Assembly (NCBI RefSeq): GCF_900115755.1
Contig: NZ_FOXQ01000011.1
Location: 119,918-183,917 of the forward strand
Direction of reading: 5' to 3'
Length of the DNA stretch: 64,000 nucleotides
Source of the DNA: Parafilimonas terrae
GTDB lineage: Bacteria > Bacteroidota > Bacteroidia > Chitinophagales > Chitinophagaceae
Shown: in pieces, positions 1 through 9,025 of the stretch
How positions within the stretch are numbered: position 1 is the stretch's first letter
How the letters are laid out: each line of letters begins with the position of its first letter
Program-made: the position numbers and the translations under genes
Notes under the pieces: generated by a model
What the model saw: the letters and a program-made list of their open reading frames with translations, nothing else
What the model was told of the DNA's origin: nothing
Databases searched by the model: none

Positions 1-109
1 TGTAAACGGTAACAGCGGTAAGGCTTGCCTGCACTTCATTTTTATTATCTGCTGCATAAATATTAAAGAAGGTAATAAGCAGTAAAAGGGTAATCATATT
101 TTTCTTCAT
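1..109 (-). CDS. 5' end of exported protein, possibly DUF4139/MuiA-like (partial)
   Basis: Only the first 36 codons are in the window; the gene continues off the left edge. The start ATG is read on the minus strand at 107-109. The translation begins with a typical signal peptide (two lysines, a leucine/isoleucine-rich core, then NIYAADNKNE), so the product is exported. The residues after it end in SLTAVTVY, which resembles the beginning of DUF4139 (mucoidy inhibitor MuiA-like) proteins, where this strand precedes a conserved GA motif. That family call rests on few residues and is tentative. The presence of a secreted protein start is much more certain. Confidence 0.5.
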   Translation of the reverse strand, partial: MKKNMITLLLLITFFNIYAADNKNEVQASLTAVTVY

Positions 110-191
110 ACAATTGTTTCAACAACAGATGCAGAAAAAAACTTTTTTACATAACCTGTAACATTATTGTTCGGCTAAAATATTTTCTCCC

Positions 192-281
192 GGGCTAAAG
201 CCCTTTACGGCCTGCTTTTACTAACCGCAGGCTTAAGCCTGTGGTTATGCTTGAAATCCTTGTACAATGCGGCTTTAGCCC
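192..281. repeat. REP-like composite inverted repeat
   Basis: An 11-bp arm GGGCTAAAGCC (192-202) is matched by its reverse complement GGCTTTAGCCC (271-281). Between them, 222-247 is a nearly perfect 26-bp palindrome centred on GCTTAAGC. The nested arrangement is typical of REP/BIME-type intergenic elements. The rest of the roughly 500-bp gap between the two flanking genes (110-616) shows no coding signal; it must hold the divergent promoters. Confidence 0.6.
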
Positions 282-616
282 AGGTTATACAGACAACAAT
301 GAACCTGTAATCCTGCTTTTAAAAACGGAAAAACCATTTCATATAAAGCAAGTTCATTCAACAGCTTTTATCTCAAAAACAATTGCCGGTTAAACAATTC
401 TTACCATGAATCCATAAATAAATTTTATGAATAGCGGGAAACGATTTTTAAGGTTACTTATAGCTGTGAAATGTAATTGAGAAAGAGCGGTTTTGCAGAG
501 ATTTATTAATCCCAATAACTATTAGAATTGTTACACATATCAACTATATATTTTTTGTCTCATACACAAGCAGTCGTAAAATTAAAAGGGGTATTCCTGC
601 CCCTTTTTTAAACTAA

Positions 617-3178
617 ATGCCTGTGAGAAGAATAACTGTCTTTTCCCTGTTTCTTTTAATTGCTTTAACAACGTATCAACCGCTCACTGCCCAAACAAAT
701 TATTTTGTTGACGGTTATCATGGCGGCATTTATGGCCATTATCCTTTATGGGTAACAAAATTTATTGCCGATAGTTTGAACATGCATAAAGACTGGAAAG
801 TAAACCTTGAAATTGAGCCCGAAAGCTGGGATACCATTCAACTAAAAGATCCCGCCGGGTATGCAGCTATCAAAAAATTGATTGATGATTCTTCTGATAA
901 TGTTGCCATCGAATATGTAAACCCATCTTACGGGCAAAGTTATTTATACAATATTTCGGAGGAAAGCATCATTAGGCAATTTCAATATGGCATGCATAAA
1001 TTGCAGCAACATTTTCCTGCCATAAAATTTACTACGTATTCATCGGAGGAGCCTTGCTTTACAAGCGCATTGCCCGGCATATTAAAATCGCTGGGTTTTA
1101 AATACGCTTCGCTTAAAAATCCCAATACCTGCTGGGGCGGTTATGTAAAAGCTTATGGCGGCGAATCATTGAACTGGATTGGCCCGGATGGAACAGGTAT
1201 ATTAACCGTTCCCCGTTATACTTCGGAAGATTTACAAAGAAGGTCAACCTGGCAAACAACAGCATGGAATAATTCGGAAGCATACATTAATGCTGCATTC
1301 AAACAGGGCATACAATATCCCGTTGGTATGTGCCTGCAGGATGCCGGCTGGAAAAACGGACGCTGGCTTGGCAACCATAAATCCGCGCTTACACAATACA
1401 CCACATGGCGCAATTATTTCGGGCTGATAGAAAATAAAAAAAATATTGAAAATTGGCGGCTTTCACAGGAAGACATACAGGTAAGCCTTGTTTGGGGCGC
1501 ACAGGTTTTACAGCGCATTGCACAGGAAGTTCGTGCAGTTGAAAATAAAATAACCATGGCTGAAAAAGCTGCTGCGCTGGCAACGCTCTATGCAGGCGTT
1601 CCTTATCCTGAAAAAGAATTTGACGAAGCCTGGCGAACATTACTGCTGGCGCAACATCACGATTGCTGGATTGTTCCTTATAACATGCACAATGGAAAAA
1701 CCTGGGCTGCCCATGTAAAGGACTGGACAAATTTTACCGGCTCAACAGCCAATAATATTATACAGCAATCACTGCAGGCATTAACTGCCGGAGCTTCAAA
1801 TAACGATGGGCAAAACGTAATTGCATTTAATACAACAGCTATTAACAGGCATGAAATTATATCGGTACCGCTCGATGATAATTCTTTAGTTACAGGCATA
1901 GAAAAAGATGGCAACAATGTTCCCTCTCAAATCATCAGCAATAAAGATTCATCTAAAACATTATTATTTAAAGCAGATGTTCCTGCTTTGAGTTATAGCA
2001 GTTATTCATTCATCCAGGCAACAAAACAGGAACCATTAACAGGCGCTTCCATTATAAAAAATAAAGCCGGTGATTTTGTAATGGAATCCGATCTGTATAA
2101 ATTAATAATTGATGCACAAGGTGGCAACATTAAACAACTCATCGCAAAAAATCTCGATAACAAAAATTTCGTGGCTGATGATGCAAACGATTTTAATACT
2201 TTGCGCGGGCATTTTTTTAATAATGGCGGCTATGCAGCAAGCACTCACAAACCGGTAAAAATTACCATTGTTGAAAACGGTCCTTTGCAAATAAAACTGC
2301 AGGTTGAAGGAACGATAAGCGGAAATAATTTTATTCAAACTATTACAATAACGCAAGGGCAAAAACGCATTGACGCAGGACTGCATATTGATTATAAAAA
2401 AGGTATTGGCATTGGTGAAGATTACAGGCAACATGGCGGCTACTATTCGGCCGACCGGCATAAAGCTTTTTATAATGACAGTTGCAAATTGCTGGCTGCA
2501 TTTCCGCTAAACTTAAAACATCAAAAACTATATAAAGATGCACCGCTTGATGTAACGGAAAGTAAATTATCCAATACTTTTTACAACCGATGGGACAGTA
2601 TTAAAAACAATATTGTTTTTAACTGGGTTGATGTAACCGATGGTGATGGCAATTATGGTATGGCCTTGCTTTCAGACCATGTAACCAGTTATTCGCATGG
2701 CGAAAATTTCCCATTGGCTTTAACCATTCAATATGCGGGTATTGGTTTATGGGACAGAAATTACAGCATTAGCGGGCCAACGGATATACATTATGCACTT
2801 ATACCGCACAGAGGCAAATGGAATGAAGCTGGTTTAAACAATGAAACGATTAAGTGGAACCAACCTGTTATTACAGCTTCAGCCAATGCCGGTAAAGCAG
2901 TTAATGATTTTATTAAAAGTGTGGATGATGGCCTGGCTGTTACAGCCATGTATTATAAAGGTGATGATCTGTATATAAGGTTGGTGAACAATTCTTCTGA
3001 TGAAGCAAAACACCATATCAGGCTGAATTGTTATGCAGATGAATTGCAGTTTGTTGAACTGAATGATATCATAACTTCAACTGTTCAATTTAAAGAAAAG
3101 CAAAAAGTTAATTTTGAATGTAACATTCCGTTATTTGGTTTTAAAACAGTTAAACTGATAAATGCAAGGTATCAGTAA
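617..3178 (+). CDS. Secreted GH38-like alpha-mannosidase
   Basis: This 853-residue protein has an N-terminal signal peptide (about residues 1-25, ending LTAQ). It resembles glycoside hydrolase family 38 alpha-mannosidases: an N-terminal catalytic barrel (about 27-300), a helical middle domain containing AQHHDCW (near residue 345, comparable with the HHD motif of the family), and a long beta-sandwich C-terminal part. Family members remove alpha-linked mannose from N-glycans or mannans using a zinc ion. The usual HxD zinc motif near the N-terminus is not obvious; the region reads DGYHGGIYGHYP, so this is a divergent subfamily and I do not assign catalytic residues. It stands alone on the plus strand, with a GH92 mannosidase downstream on the other strand, suggesting shared mannose-rich substrates. 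Confidence 0.8.
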   Translation: MPVRRITVFSLFLLIALTTYQPLTAQTNYFVDGYHGGIYGHYPLWVTKFIADSLNMHKDWKVNLEIEPESWDTIQLKDPAGYAAIKKLIDDSSDNVAIEYVNPSYGQSYLYNISEESIIRQFQYGMHKLQQHFPAIKFTTYSSEEPCFTSALPGILKSLGFKYASLKNPNTCWGGYVKAYGGESLNWIGPDGTGILTVPRYTSEDLQRRSTWQTTAWNNSEAYINAAFKQGIQYPVGMCLQDAGWKNGRWLGNHKSALTQYTTWRNYFGLIENKKNIENWRLSQEDIQVSLVWGAQVLQRIAQEVRAVENKITMAEKAAALATLYAGVPYPEKEFDEAWRTLLLAQHHDCWIVPYNMHNGKTWAAHVKDWTNFTGSTANNIIQQSLQALTAGASNNDGQNVIAFNTTAINRHEIISVPLDDNSLVTGIEKDGNNVPSQIISNKDSSKTLLFKADVPALSYSSYSFIQATKQEPLTGASIIKNKAGDFVMESDLYKLIIDAQGGNIKQLIAKNLDNKNFVADDANDFNTLRGHFFNNGGYAASTHKPVKITIVENGPLQIKLQVEGTISGNNFIQTITITQGQKRIDAGLHIDYKKGIGIGEDYRQHGGYYSADRHKAFYNDSCKLLAAFPLNLKHQKLYKDAPLDVTESKLSNTFYNRWDSIKNNIVFNWVDVTDGDGNYGMALLSDHVTSYSHGENFPLALTIQYAGIGLWDRNYSISGPTDIHYALIPHRGKWNEAGLNNETIKWNQPVITASANAGKAVNDFIKSVDDGLAVTAMYYKGDDLYIRLVNNSSDEAKHHIRLNCYADELQFVELNDIITSTVQFKEKQKVNFECNIPLFGFKTVKLINARYQ

Positions 3179-3193
3179 GACAACGCTTCTCAA

Positions 3194-3290
3194 CTATTCA
3201 ATGCCCGGTTCATTCAATGAAACATATATATTCTGAGGGCAGTAATATTCCGGGTTAAACCAGTCTGGCACATCTGCCGGGTAATTGTTT
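3194..3290 (-). pseudogene. Orphan 3'-end fragment duplicating the GH92-fusion gene terminus
   Basis: The minus strand reads ...NYPADVPDWFNPEYY, then CPQNIYVSLNEPGIE and a TAG stop at 3194-3196. This is closely similar to the C-terminus of the large GH92 fusion gene (FNPEYYRPQAIYVSLNELGIE). At DNA level 3196-3261 and 3920-3985 align without gaps with 6 differences in 66 bases. The upstream residues differ from the intact gene and look like genuine paralogue sequence. It is therefore the leftover tail of a second related gene, or an old duplication, whose remainder has been replaced by foreign fragments. Confidence 0.7.
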
Positions 3291-3473
3291 CTAAAAATCA
3301 GTGTTGAGCTATTCAACCGTAAAAGAAAACCGGCGCACTTAATGGCAATTGAAAGAAAAATGTTGAAGTTATCTTATATCCTCTTCAAAAACAAAACAGA
3401 ATACAACCCTCATTATGAAAAAGAAAAGAGAGCGGTTTTAGAAAACATGCTCTCTTCAGAAACTGGCTTTTAA
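3285..3473 (+). pseudogene. Remnant of IS110-family transposase C-terminus
   Basis: The 62-residue reading frame (TTG start, so probably not a real start) contains RKRKPAHLMAIERKMLKLSY followed by ILFKNKTEYNPHYEK. This pattern, a basic GK/RK segment, then A-x-x-RK-L/M-L-x-L-x-Y-x-L/W-K-N and a PxY end, is typical of the extreme C-terminus of IS110/IS116/IS902-type transposases. The DEDD and serine catalytic regions are absent, so it is non-functional. It abuts the duplicated gene tail on one side and overlaps the restriction-enzyme remnant on the other. The assignment is by motif memory only. Confidence 0.5.
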
Positions 3474-3769
3474 CCGTTTTGTTTCATAAACCCGATGAAT
3501 GGGACAGATTATTTAACGTTGATTTCTTTATTCAGGTAAAAGACAAATACATTGGACTTCAAATAAAACCCATTAATACAGGAATTCAACTGCCTGAAAT
3601 TTTCAAAGAATACGCATTACAAGAAAAGACACATCAAAAATTCACAGAAGTTTTTGGTGGCAAAGTATTCTATTTGTTTTCGGCAAAAGTTGGTGACAAG
3701 AAAGAAATCCAAAACAAAGAAGTAATTGACGAGATAATTGCGGAAATTAAACAGCTTGAACAATTGTAA
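3419..3769 (+). pseudogene. C-terminal fragment of MjaI-type restriction endonuclease
   Basis: The frame open from 3419 reads FRNWLLTVLFHKPDEWDRLF, NVDFFIQVKDKYIGLQIKP, and later GGKVFYLFSAK and IQNKEVIDEIIAEI. These segments resemble the C-terminal half of MjaI-family type II restriction enzymes, where the D-x(n)-GLQIKP-type core would belong to the nuclease fold. The first available start is TTG at 3479; the upstream half is missing and no partner methyltransferase is present. I read it as a decayed, cassette-like gene remnant. A small intact protein starting at 3479 (96 residues) cannot be excluded. Confidence 0.5.
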
Positions 3770-3784
3770 CGAAAGCCACATACT

Positions 3785-3890
3785 GCCAATAACTAAGCTC
3801 CCGTTGCGTCCGCAGGACGAACAATGAAAGCGCTGTTGAACGGAATCCGCCACGGCGGACAAGCTCTGCGGTTGCCAGTGTTGCACTGTA
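3785..3890. other. Imperfect inverted-repeat element after the MjaI remnant
   Basis: The 148 bp between the restriction-enzyme remnant and the end of the GH92 gene are distinctly more GC-rich and structured than the neighbours. TACTGCCAAT near 3780 pairs imperfectly with GTTGCCAGTG near 3874, and AAGCTC pairs with AAGCTC-like bases further in, with GTCCGC segments toward the centre. Such structured tails follow cassette-type genes in many Bacteroidota genomes. It does not match the RYYYAAC/GTTRRRY core of classical integron attC sites, so I leave it unnamed. Confidence 0.35.
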
Positions 3891-3917
3891 GAAGATTTTA
3901 GAACACGCAGGGCTGGT

Positions 3918-6900
3918 TCATTCAATGCCCAGTTCATTCAATGAAACATATATTGCCTGCGGGCGGTAATATTCCGGGTTAAACCTGTTATCAATGCAGT
4001 TTTTAATACAAGGTTCATAACCATTAATGGAATAATGAATAAGCAATTCATTTTGATCGTTAATACAATCAGGATGCGCAATTGGTAAATAGAAAAAAGG
4101 ATAATGGCCCTGCAATGTATCGCTGATGGTATAAATGATTTTAGGTTTTGAAAATGGCCCCTGGGGATGATCGCCAACAGCCGCATAAATATTTTTACCG
4201 CCATCGCAGCTTACACTGAATTCTGCTGTAAGTAAAAGGTATTTATCCTTCACTTTTGATACGGTGGTACTGTTGGATAAAGCTTCTGTAACAGATTTTG
4301 CATCCTTAATATCACTGTTCCATGATGAGCCGTTCCAATACATCCATTTCGCAGCAGGGTTATTGAACGGAAACCGGGCCGCATATACATCCGCTGATAT
4401 AAATTTTGCTTTTGCGCCATAGATATAAACAAACCCATTTTCTTTATCTTCAATTAAACCGTTGCCAAACTGTATGCTGTCGTTATCAGCCAATTCCTGT
4501 ATAGCAATTGTTTTTAAAGAAGGATAGGAAAGCTTTATCCAAACATCGTTGCCGGCCTTGGCAAAACCCAAACCGCCCTTTGCATTTTTCATGTTCATGC
4601 CATACACAAAAATGGTATCATTCAACTGATAACCGCAACCCGGCCAGAAGAAATGATTAGGATTATTTTTATCTGTTAAAAATGTTTTGTCATTGCTTTT
4701 ACTTCCGGTTAAAGGAATTGTATTAGCCTTTTTCCAATCATTTGCAGAAGGCTGTAATAAAGCACTGTTCCTTGCCTGGAATAAGCACGGAACTGTTTTA
4801 GTTATACTATCATATTCATCAATATAACTGTCGCCAAACAGCCATAATTTTTTGCCATCATTCAAGCTGATTGTATAACCGCCATCCATAGCCACAACGC
4901 CTTTTGTTCTTTTAAAAAAACCGGTAATAACAGAATCCTTATAGGCAGTTTGCTGTGGTGCTATACCCCAATTTTTATTAGGCTTTTCGCCCATGGTTAA
5001 TTCAAGTGTACCACCCTTCATTATATCATAATAATCAATATAACATTTGTTATACGGCCTCCCGTTCAGTAAAGCGCTTTGTATATAAATATTGGATGAA
5101 GTATTATTATGTGCGATGATGGTAAACGTTTTATCATCTTTTAAATGAATTGCAGTTTCACCAAACAAAGGGCTTGTAATTTCCATTCTTGTTGATCCGG
5201 GGCAAACCGGGTGAATACCAGCAGACGCCAATACATACCAGGCGCTCATCTGGCCAACATCTTCATTCCCCACCAGGCCTTCAACAGAATTGTGATAAGC
5301 ACTGTCGCAAATAATCCTTGTCCAGTATTGCGTAAGCCACGGAGCGCCGAGACGGTTAAATAAGAATGGCACATGGTGCACCGGTTCGTTCGCATGATTA
5401 TAATAACTATTCCATGAAAAAGTTTTTGGCGTTTTATTAAAAAAGTTTTCAAGATCGGCAATCACTTTTTCTTTGCCGCCCATTAATGCAGTCATGCCAT
5501 CCACATCATGCGGAACAAACCATCCCTGCTGGTAAGGATTGGTTTCAAACGTACCATACCAATCTGTTAAACGCCCTTCTTTTGGCCATGGCTCCCATGT
5601 GCCGTCTGCATTGCGTGGCCGGAACCAGTTATGTGCGGTATCCCAAATATTTTTATAATTCATTGAACGCAATGCATACTTTTTTGCATCAGTTGTTTTA
5701 TGCAGGCTATCTGCAAGCTGCGATAAGCACCAGTCGTCAAAAGCATATTCCAGCGTTTTGGCTATGCTGCCTGCATCATAACCTATATTACCGTTTCCAA
5801 ATTTTTCATTGGTATTTACGGCATACTGATATGCTTTTTGAACATCATAATTGCGAATGCCTTTTACGTATGCATCGGCCAGCACCACAACAGCAGGATT
5901 GCCCAGCATGCAGCCACTGTATGCATTCAGCAATTCCCATCTTTCAAGATAATTGCTATCGCTTTCATCGGCCAATGTTACCAGCGAATTAATCATATCA
6001 TTCACCAGCGTTGGGTTGATAATAGTTTGTAAAGGAAACTGGCTTCTGAAAACATCCCACCCGCTAAAAACAGTGCGCTTTTTAAAGGTGGCGGAATGAT
6101 GGATTTTATTATCACCACCGGTATAGTTACCATCAACATCGGTTACAATCCGCGGATCAATCATGGTATGATACAACGCTGTATAGAAAACAAATTTTTG
6201 TTCTTCTGTTGCGCCCTTAATTGAAATAACATTCAATGCATTGTTCCAAAGCTTAACTGCATTCTGATGAACTTTATCAAAATCCCAATCACTTATTTCT
6301 GTTTCAAGATTATGCTTTGCACCTTCCATGCTTACGAATGAAATACCTGCTTTCATTAACACCTGTTCATCCGCTTTTGTTTCAAACTCTGTATAAAAGC
6401 CAAGATGTTTTCCTTCTTTCTCTTTATTATTTTTTTCAACCCTGGCATTGGCAATCCATCGCTGATAATAATCACTTTCAACGGCTTCACGTTTGCGGCT
6501 TGCTGTATCAGGAATGCTTGCACTCCAAACGCCGTAATTTTTTAAAGGCTTGCTGAATTGCGCATAAAAATAAACGGTATAGTTAGCCTTGCCATCGCCG
6601 TTGCCCCAGCCGCCGCCATCAGGCGTGCATCTCATCCAGCCTTCAATTGTATTATTGTTTACAAGTTTTACGTATTGTATTGTTGATGTTCCTCCTACCC
6701 TTCTCGCAAGATCAATTTGTATGCGTGATTTTTTGCTGGAAGGAAACGTAAAACGCAACATACCGCTGTGTGGCGCGGCCGTCATTTCTGCTTTAATATT
6801 ATAGTCTGTTAACTGAACCGCATAATAACCGGCAGATGCTTTTTCACTTGTTTTATCATAGCGTGAACGATAGCCTTCTCCAGGTTTATCTTCCAATTTT

Positions 6901-7250
6901 CCCGAAGATGTTTTAAGCTTACCGGTTGTTGGCATCACTAAAAAATTACCCAGGTCGCCATACCAGCCAATACCGCTCATTTGCGTAAATGCAAAACCTT
7001 CAATGCTGTTGTGTTCATAACTGTAACCCGAACCGTTATCGCCGCCGGTAATGGTATTCGGGCTCACCTGTACCATGCCATAAGGTGTAGCAGCGCCCGG
7101 AAAAGTTTTGCCCAGCCCATGATAAATGCCCGCTTTGCCCGCGCTGGTGCTGGCGCCGATGAACGGGTTTACATAATCAGCGGGGTATTGTGTTTGTGCA
7201 TGCGCAGCAATAACAATGCAACATATAAACAGGAAAGAAATTTTTTTCAA
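3918..7250 (-). CDS. Secreted GH92 alpha-mannosidase fused to a C-terminal propeller-like domain
   Basis: This 1110-residue exported protein (signal peptide to about residue 19) begins with a full GH92 domain, the calcium-dependent exo-alpha-mannosidases abundant in Bacteroidota. Diagnostic stretches are YVNPFIGAS, GDLGNFLVMP, NHANEPVHHVPFLFN (near residue 618) and GNEDVGQMSAWY (near 660), which carry the expected catalytic acidic residues. GH92 ends near residue 770. A further 330 residues (about 780-1110) start with DGGYTISL and LWLFGDSY and include NHFFWPG; they resemble DUF4185/DUF5005-type propeller-like domains and recur in the protein encoded at 15601. The fusion is unusual because GH92 enzymes normally end after about 750 residues. 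Its 3' end is duplicated at 3194-3290. It is transcribed divergently from the SGNH hydrolase gene, across a 260-bp intergenic region. Confidence 0.9.
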   Translation of the reverse strand: MKKISFLFICCIVIAAHAQTQYPADYVNPFIGASTSAGKAGIYHGLGKTFPGAATPYGMVQVSPNTITGGDNGSGYSYEHNSIEGFAFTQMSGIGWYGDLGNFLVMPTTGKLKTSSGKLEDKPGEGYRSRYDKTSEKASAGYYAVQLTDYNIKAEMTAAPHSGMLRFTFPSSKKSRIQIDLARRVGGTSTIQYVKLVNNNTIEGWMRCTPDGGGWGNGDGKANYTVYFYAQFSKPLKNYGVWSASIPDTASRKREAVESDYYQRWIANARVEKNNKEKEGKHLGFYTEFETKADEQVLMKAGISFVSMEGAKHNLETEISDWDFDKVHQNAVKLWNNALNVISIKGATEEQKFVFYTALYHTMIDPRIVTDVDGNYTGGDNKIHHSATFKKRTVFSGWDVFRSQFPLQTIINPTLVNDMINSLVTLADESDSNYLERWELLNAYSGCMLGNPAVVVLADAYVKGIRNYDVQKAYQYAVNTNEKFGNGNIGYDAGSIAKTLEYAFDDWCLSQLADSLHKTTDAKKYALRSMNYKNIWDTAHNWFRPRNADGTWEPWPKEGRLTDWYGTFETNPYQQGWFVPHDVDGMTALMGGKEKVIADLENFFNKTPKTFSWNSYYNHANEPVHHVPFLFNRLGAPWLTQYWTRIICDSAYHNSVEGLVGNEDVGQMSAWYVLASAGIHPVCPGSTRMEITSPLFGETAIHLKDDKTFTIIAHNNTSSNIYIQSALLNGRPYNKCYIDYYDIMKGGTLELTMGEKPNKNWGIAPQQTAYKDSVITGFFKRTKGVVAMDGGYTISLNDGKKLWLFGDSYIDEYDSITKTVPCLFQARNSALLQPSANDWKKANTIPLTGSKSNDKTFLTDKNNPNHFFWPGCGYQLNDTIFVYGMNMKNAKGGLGFAKAGNDVWIKLSYPSLKTIAIQELADNDSIQFGNGLIEDKENGFVYIYGAKAKFISADVYAARFPFNNPAAKWMYWNGSSWNSDIKDAKSVTEALSNSTTVSKVKDKYLLLTAEFSVSCDGGKNIYAAVGDHPQGPFSKPKIIYTISDTLQGHYPFFYLPIAHPDCINDQNELLIHYSINGYEPCIKNCIDNRFNPEYYRPQAIYVSLNELGIE

Positions 7251-7510
7251 GGCAAAAGTTTATGTGGTAACCCATAAGACACTTTACAATAGTTTTACCG
7301 CTATATAAAAGCGTTAATTGTGTCCCCGCAATAGTGGTAACTGCCTGCTGAATGTACTATGTATTACCTGCTGCCGGTAAGATTTATTGAATAACAGGTT
7401 TAACTGCCCCTATTATTATGAAGAATAAAATGCTTTCAGGCTTACATCTGTTCAAACGATATTTTCTTTAAAAAAATATGATTACCCATTTACATTACTA
7501 ATTTGTTGTT

Positions 7511-8908
7511 ATGAAATTAAAACTCGTTATAAGCTGTTTTTGTTTGATGGCCTGCTTGCTTTCTTTCGCACAAAAAGCGCCTGAGCCTTTTGTAAATGGT
7601 GACCGCGTTGTATTTGCGGGCAACAGCATTACGGAAGCCGGTTTTTATGAAATTTATATCTGGCTGTATTATATCACCCATTTTCCTGAAAGAAAAATTA
7701 CCGTGTTCAATGGTGGTATTGGCGGCGATGTGGCAAAACAAATTTATTTGCGTATGGATAGCGACCTGCTTGCAAAAAAGCCAACAGTCTTATCCATAAG
7801 TTTTGGTATGAACGACAGCCGCTATTTTGAATACTGGATGCATAAAGACAAGACGGACAGTGTGCGCAAAAGCGCTATTGATACAGCTTATAAATGGTTT
7901 GAAAAAATTCGCGATAAAGTGAATGCCTATCCCGGCATTAAAAAAATAATGATGGCTTCATCACCGTATGATGAAACGGTAAAGAATGGTAAAGACCCGT
8001 TTTGGGGCAAGTTTAAAACCATGGAAGGCATAGTTGCCTTTCAGAAAGAGGCTGCAATAAAAAACAATTGGCCATATATTGATTTGTTCTACCCAATGAC
8101 TGATATTAATTTAAAAGGCCAGCAAACAGATACCGCTTTTACGGTTACAGGGCCTGACAGGATTCACCCCGGCAATGCAGGCCATTTGGTGATGGCCTGG
8201 TTGTTTTTAAAAGCGCAGGGATTAGCGAATAAACCTATCGCCAATGTTTCCATCGATGCAAAAACCGGTAAGCTCATCAATGCAGATAATGCAACTGTTA
8301 CAGCAATCGGTAAAAAGAATAATGCCGTTTCATTTAAATATTTAGCGAAGTCGTTGCCATTCCCGGTAGATTCAACTGCAAGGGTATTTTTAAATCCGCA
8401 AAAACAATATGAAGCTTTAAGTGTAATTCCTTTTGTGAAAGAATTTGATGAAGAAATATTAACGGTAAAAAATGCCGATGCAGCTAAAAATTATGCTTTA
8501 AAGATTGATGGCGCTGCTATTAAAACCTTTACCGGCGCTGAATTAAACGAGGGTATCAATCTTGCGTTATTAAGCAATACGCCGCAATATCAGCAGGCCA
8601 AAAAAATTATGGAGCTGCAGTTAAAACGTAAAGACCTTGAAGATAAACTGCGTGCATTTTACTGGATCAGTTATAATTATTTATACGATAAAGGCTGGTT
8701 CCTGCAGGATTCGCAGGCCATCACCGATTCTGTAAGGGAGGAAGCAAAAAAGAACCCGTTCATCAATGGCAAGAAAGATGCCTACATGGAAACGCATACA
8801 AAAAGCCAGCGCGATGTTATTCAAAAACAAATGGATATTATGGCTGACGAGATGTATAAACTGGCGCAACCCGTTGAGCATACAATTACTATTGAGCAGG
8901 TTAATTAA
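7511..8908 (+). CDS. Secreted SGNH/GDSL-family hydrolase
   Basis: The 465-residue product has a signal peptide ending SFAQ and an SGNH fold in its first 240 residues. The family blocks are visible: GNSITEAG (block I, with N in place of the usual D before the nucleophilic serine), FNGGIGGD (block II glycine), SFGMND (block III asparagine) and DRIHPG (block V D-x-x-H). Such enzymes are esterases that commonly remove acetyl or acyl groups from polysaccharides. The C-terminal 200 residues are helical and charged, of unknown role. Its position next to mannosidases and an O-acetylesterase suggests glycan deacylation, but the substrate is inferred. Confidence 0.85.
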   Translation: MKLKLVISCFCLMACLLSFAQKAPEPFVNGDRVVFAGNSITEAGFYEIYIWLYYITHFPERKITVFNGGIGGDVAKQIYLRMDSDLLAKKPTVLSISFGMNDSRYFEYWMHKDKTDSVRKSAIDTAYKWFEKIRDKVNAYPGIKKIMMASSPYDETVKNGKDPFWGKFKTMEGIVAFQKEAAIKNNWPYIDLFYPMTDINLKGQQTDTAFTVTGPDRIHPGNAGHLVMAWLFLKAQGLANKPIANVSIDAKTGKLINADNATVTAIGKKNNAVSFKYLAKSLPFPVDSTARVFLNPQKQYEALSVIPFVKEFDEEILTVKNADAAKNYALKIDGAAIKTFTGAELNEGINLALLSNTPQYQQAKKIMELQLKRKDLEDKLRAFYWISYNYLYDKGWFLQDSQAITDSVREEAKKNPFINGKKDAYMETHTKSQRDVIQKQMDIMADEMYKLAQPVEHTITIEQVN

Positions 8909-8952
8909 TGCAAGACTAAATTAAAATGCCCCTGATTGGCAGATTTTTTTTG

Positions 8953-8989
8953 GCCACAGATACACAGATAAAACGCCTGCATCTGTGGC
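8953..8989. repeat. Dispersed hairpin repeat (CACAGAT family), copy 1
   Basis: GCCACAGAT (8953-8961) pairs with ATCTGTGGC (8981-8989) across a 19-base loop. Related elements occur at 30639, 31296 and 49830. It lies between the SGNH hydrolase and the acetylesterase genes and could act as a transcriptional terminator or mRNA end, though no clear T-tract follows. Confidence 0.65.
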
Positions 8990-9025
8990 TGATAATATCT
9001 TTATTCATTCAAACAATTTCCAAGC

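Noticed and set aside
3770..3917. Possible integron attC site.
   Set aside because: Complementarity is imperfect and the consensus ends RYYYAAC/GTTRRRY are not found in register; no integrase gene is nearby.
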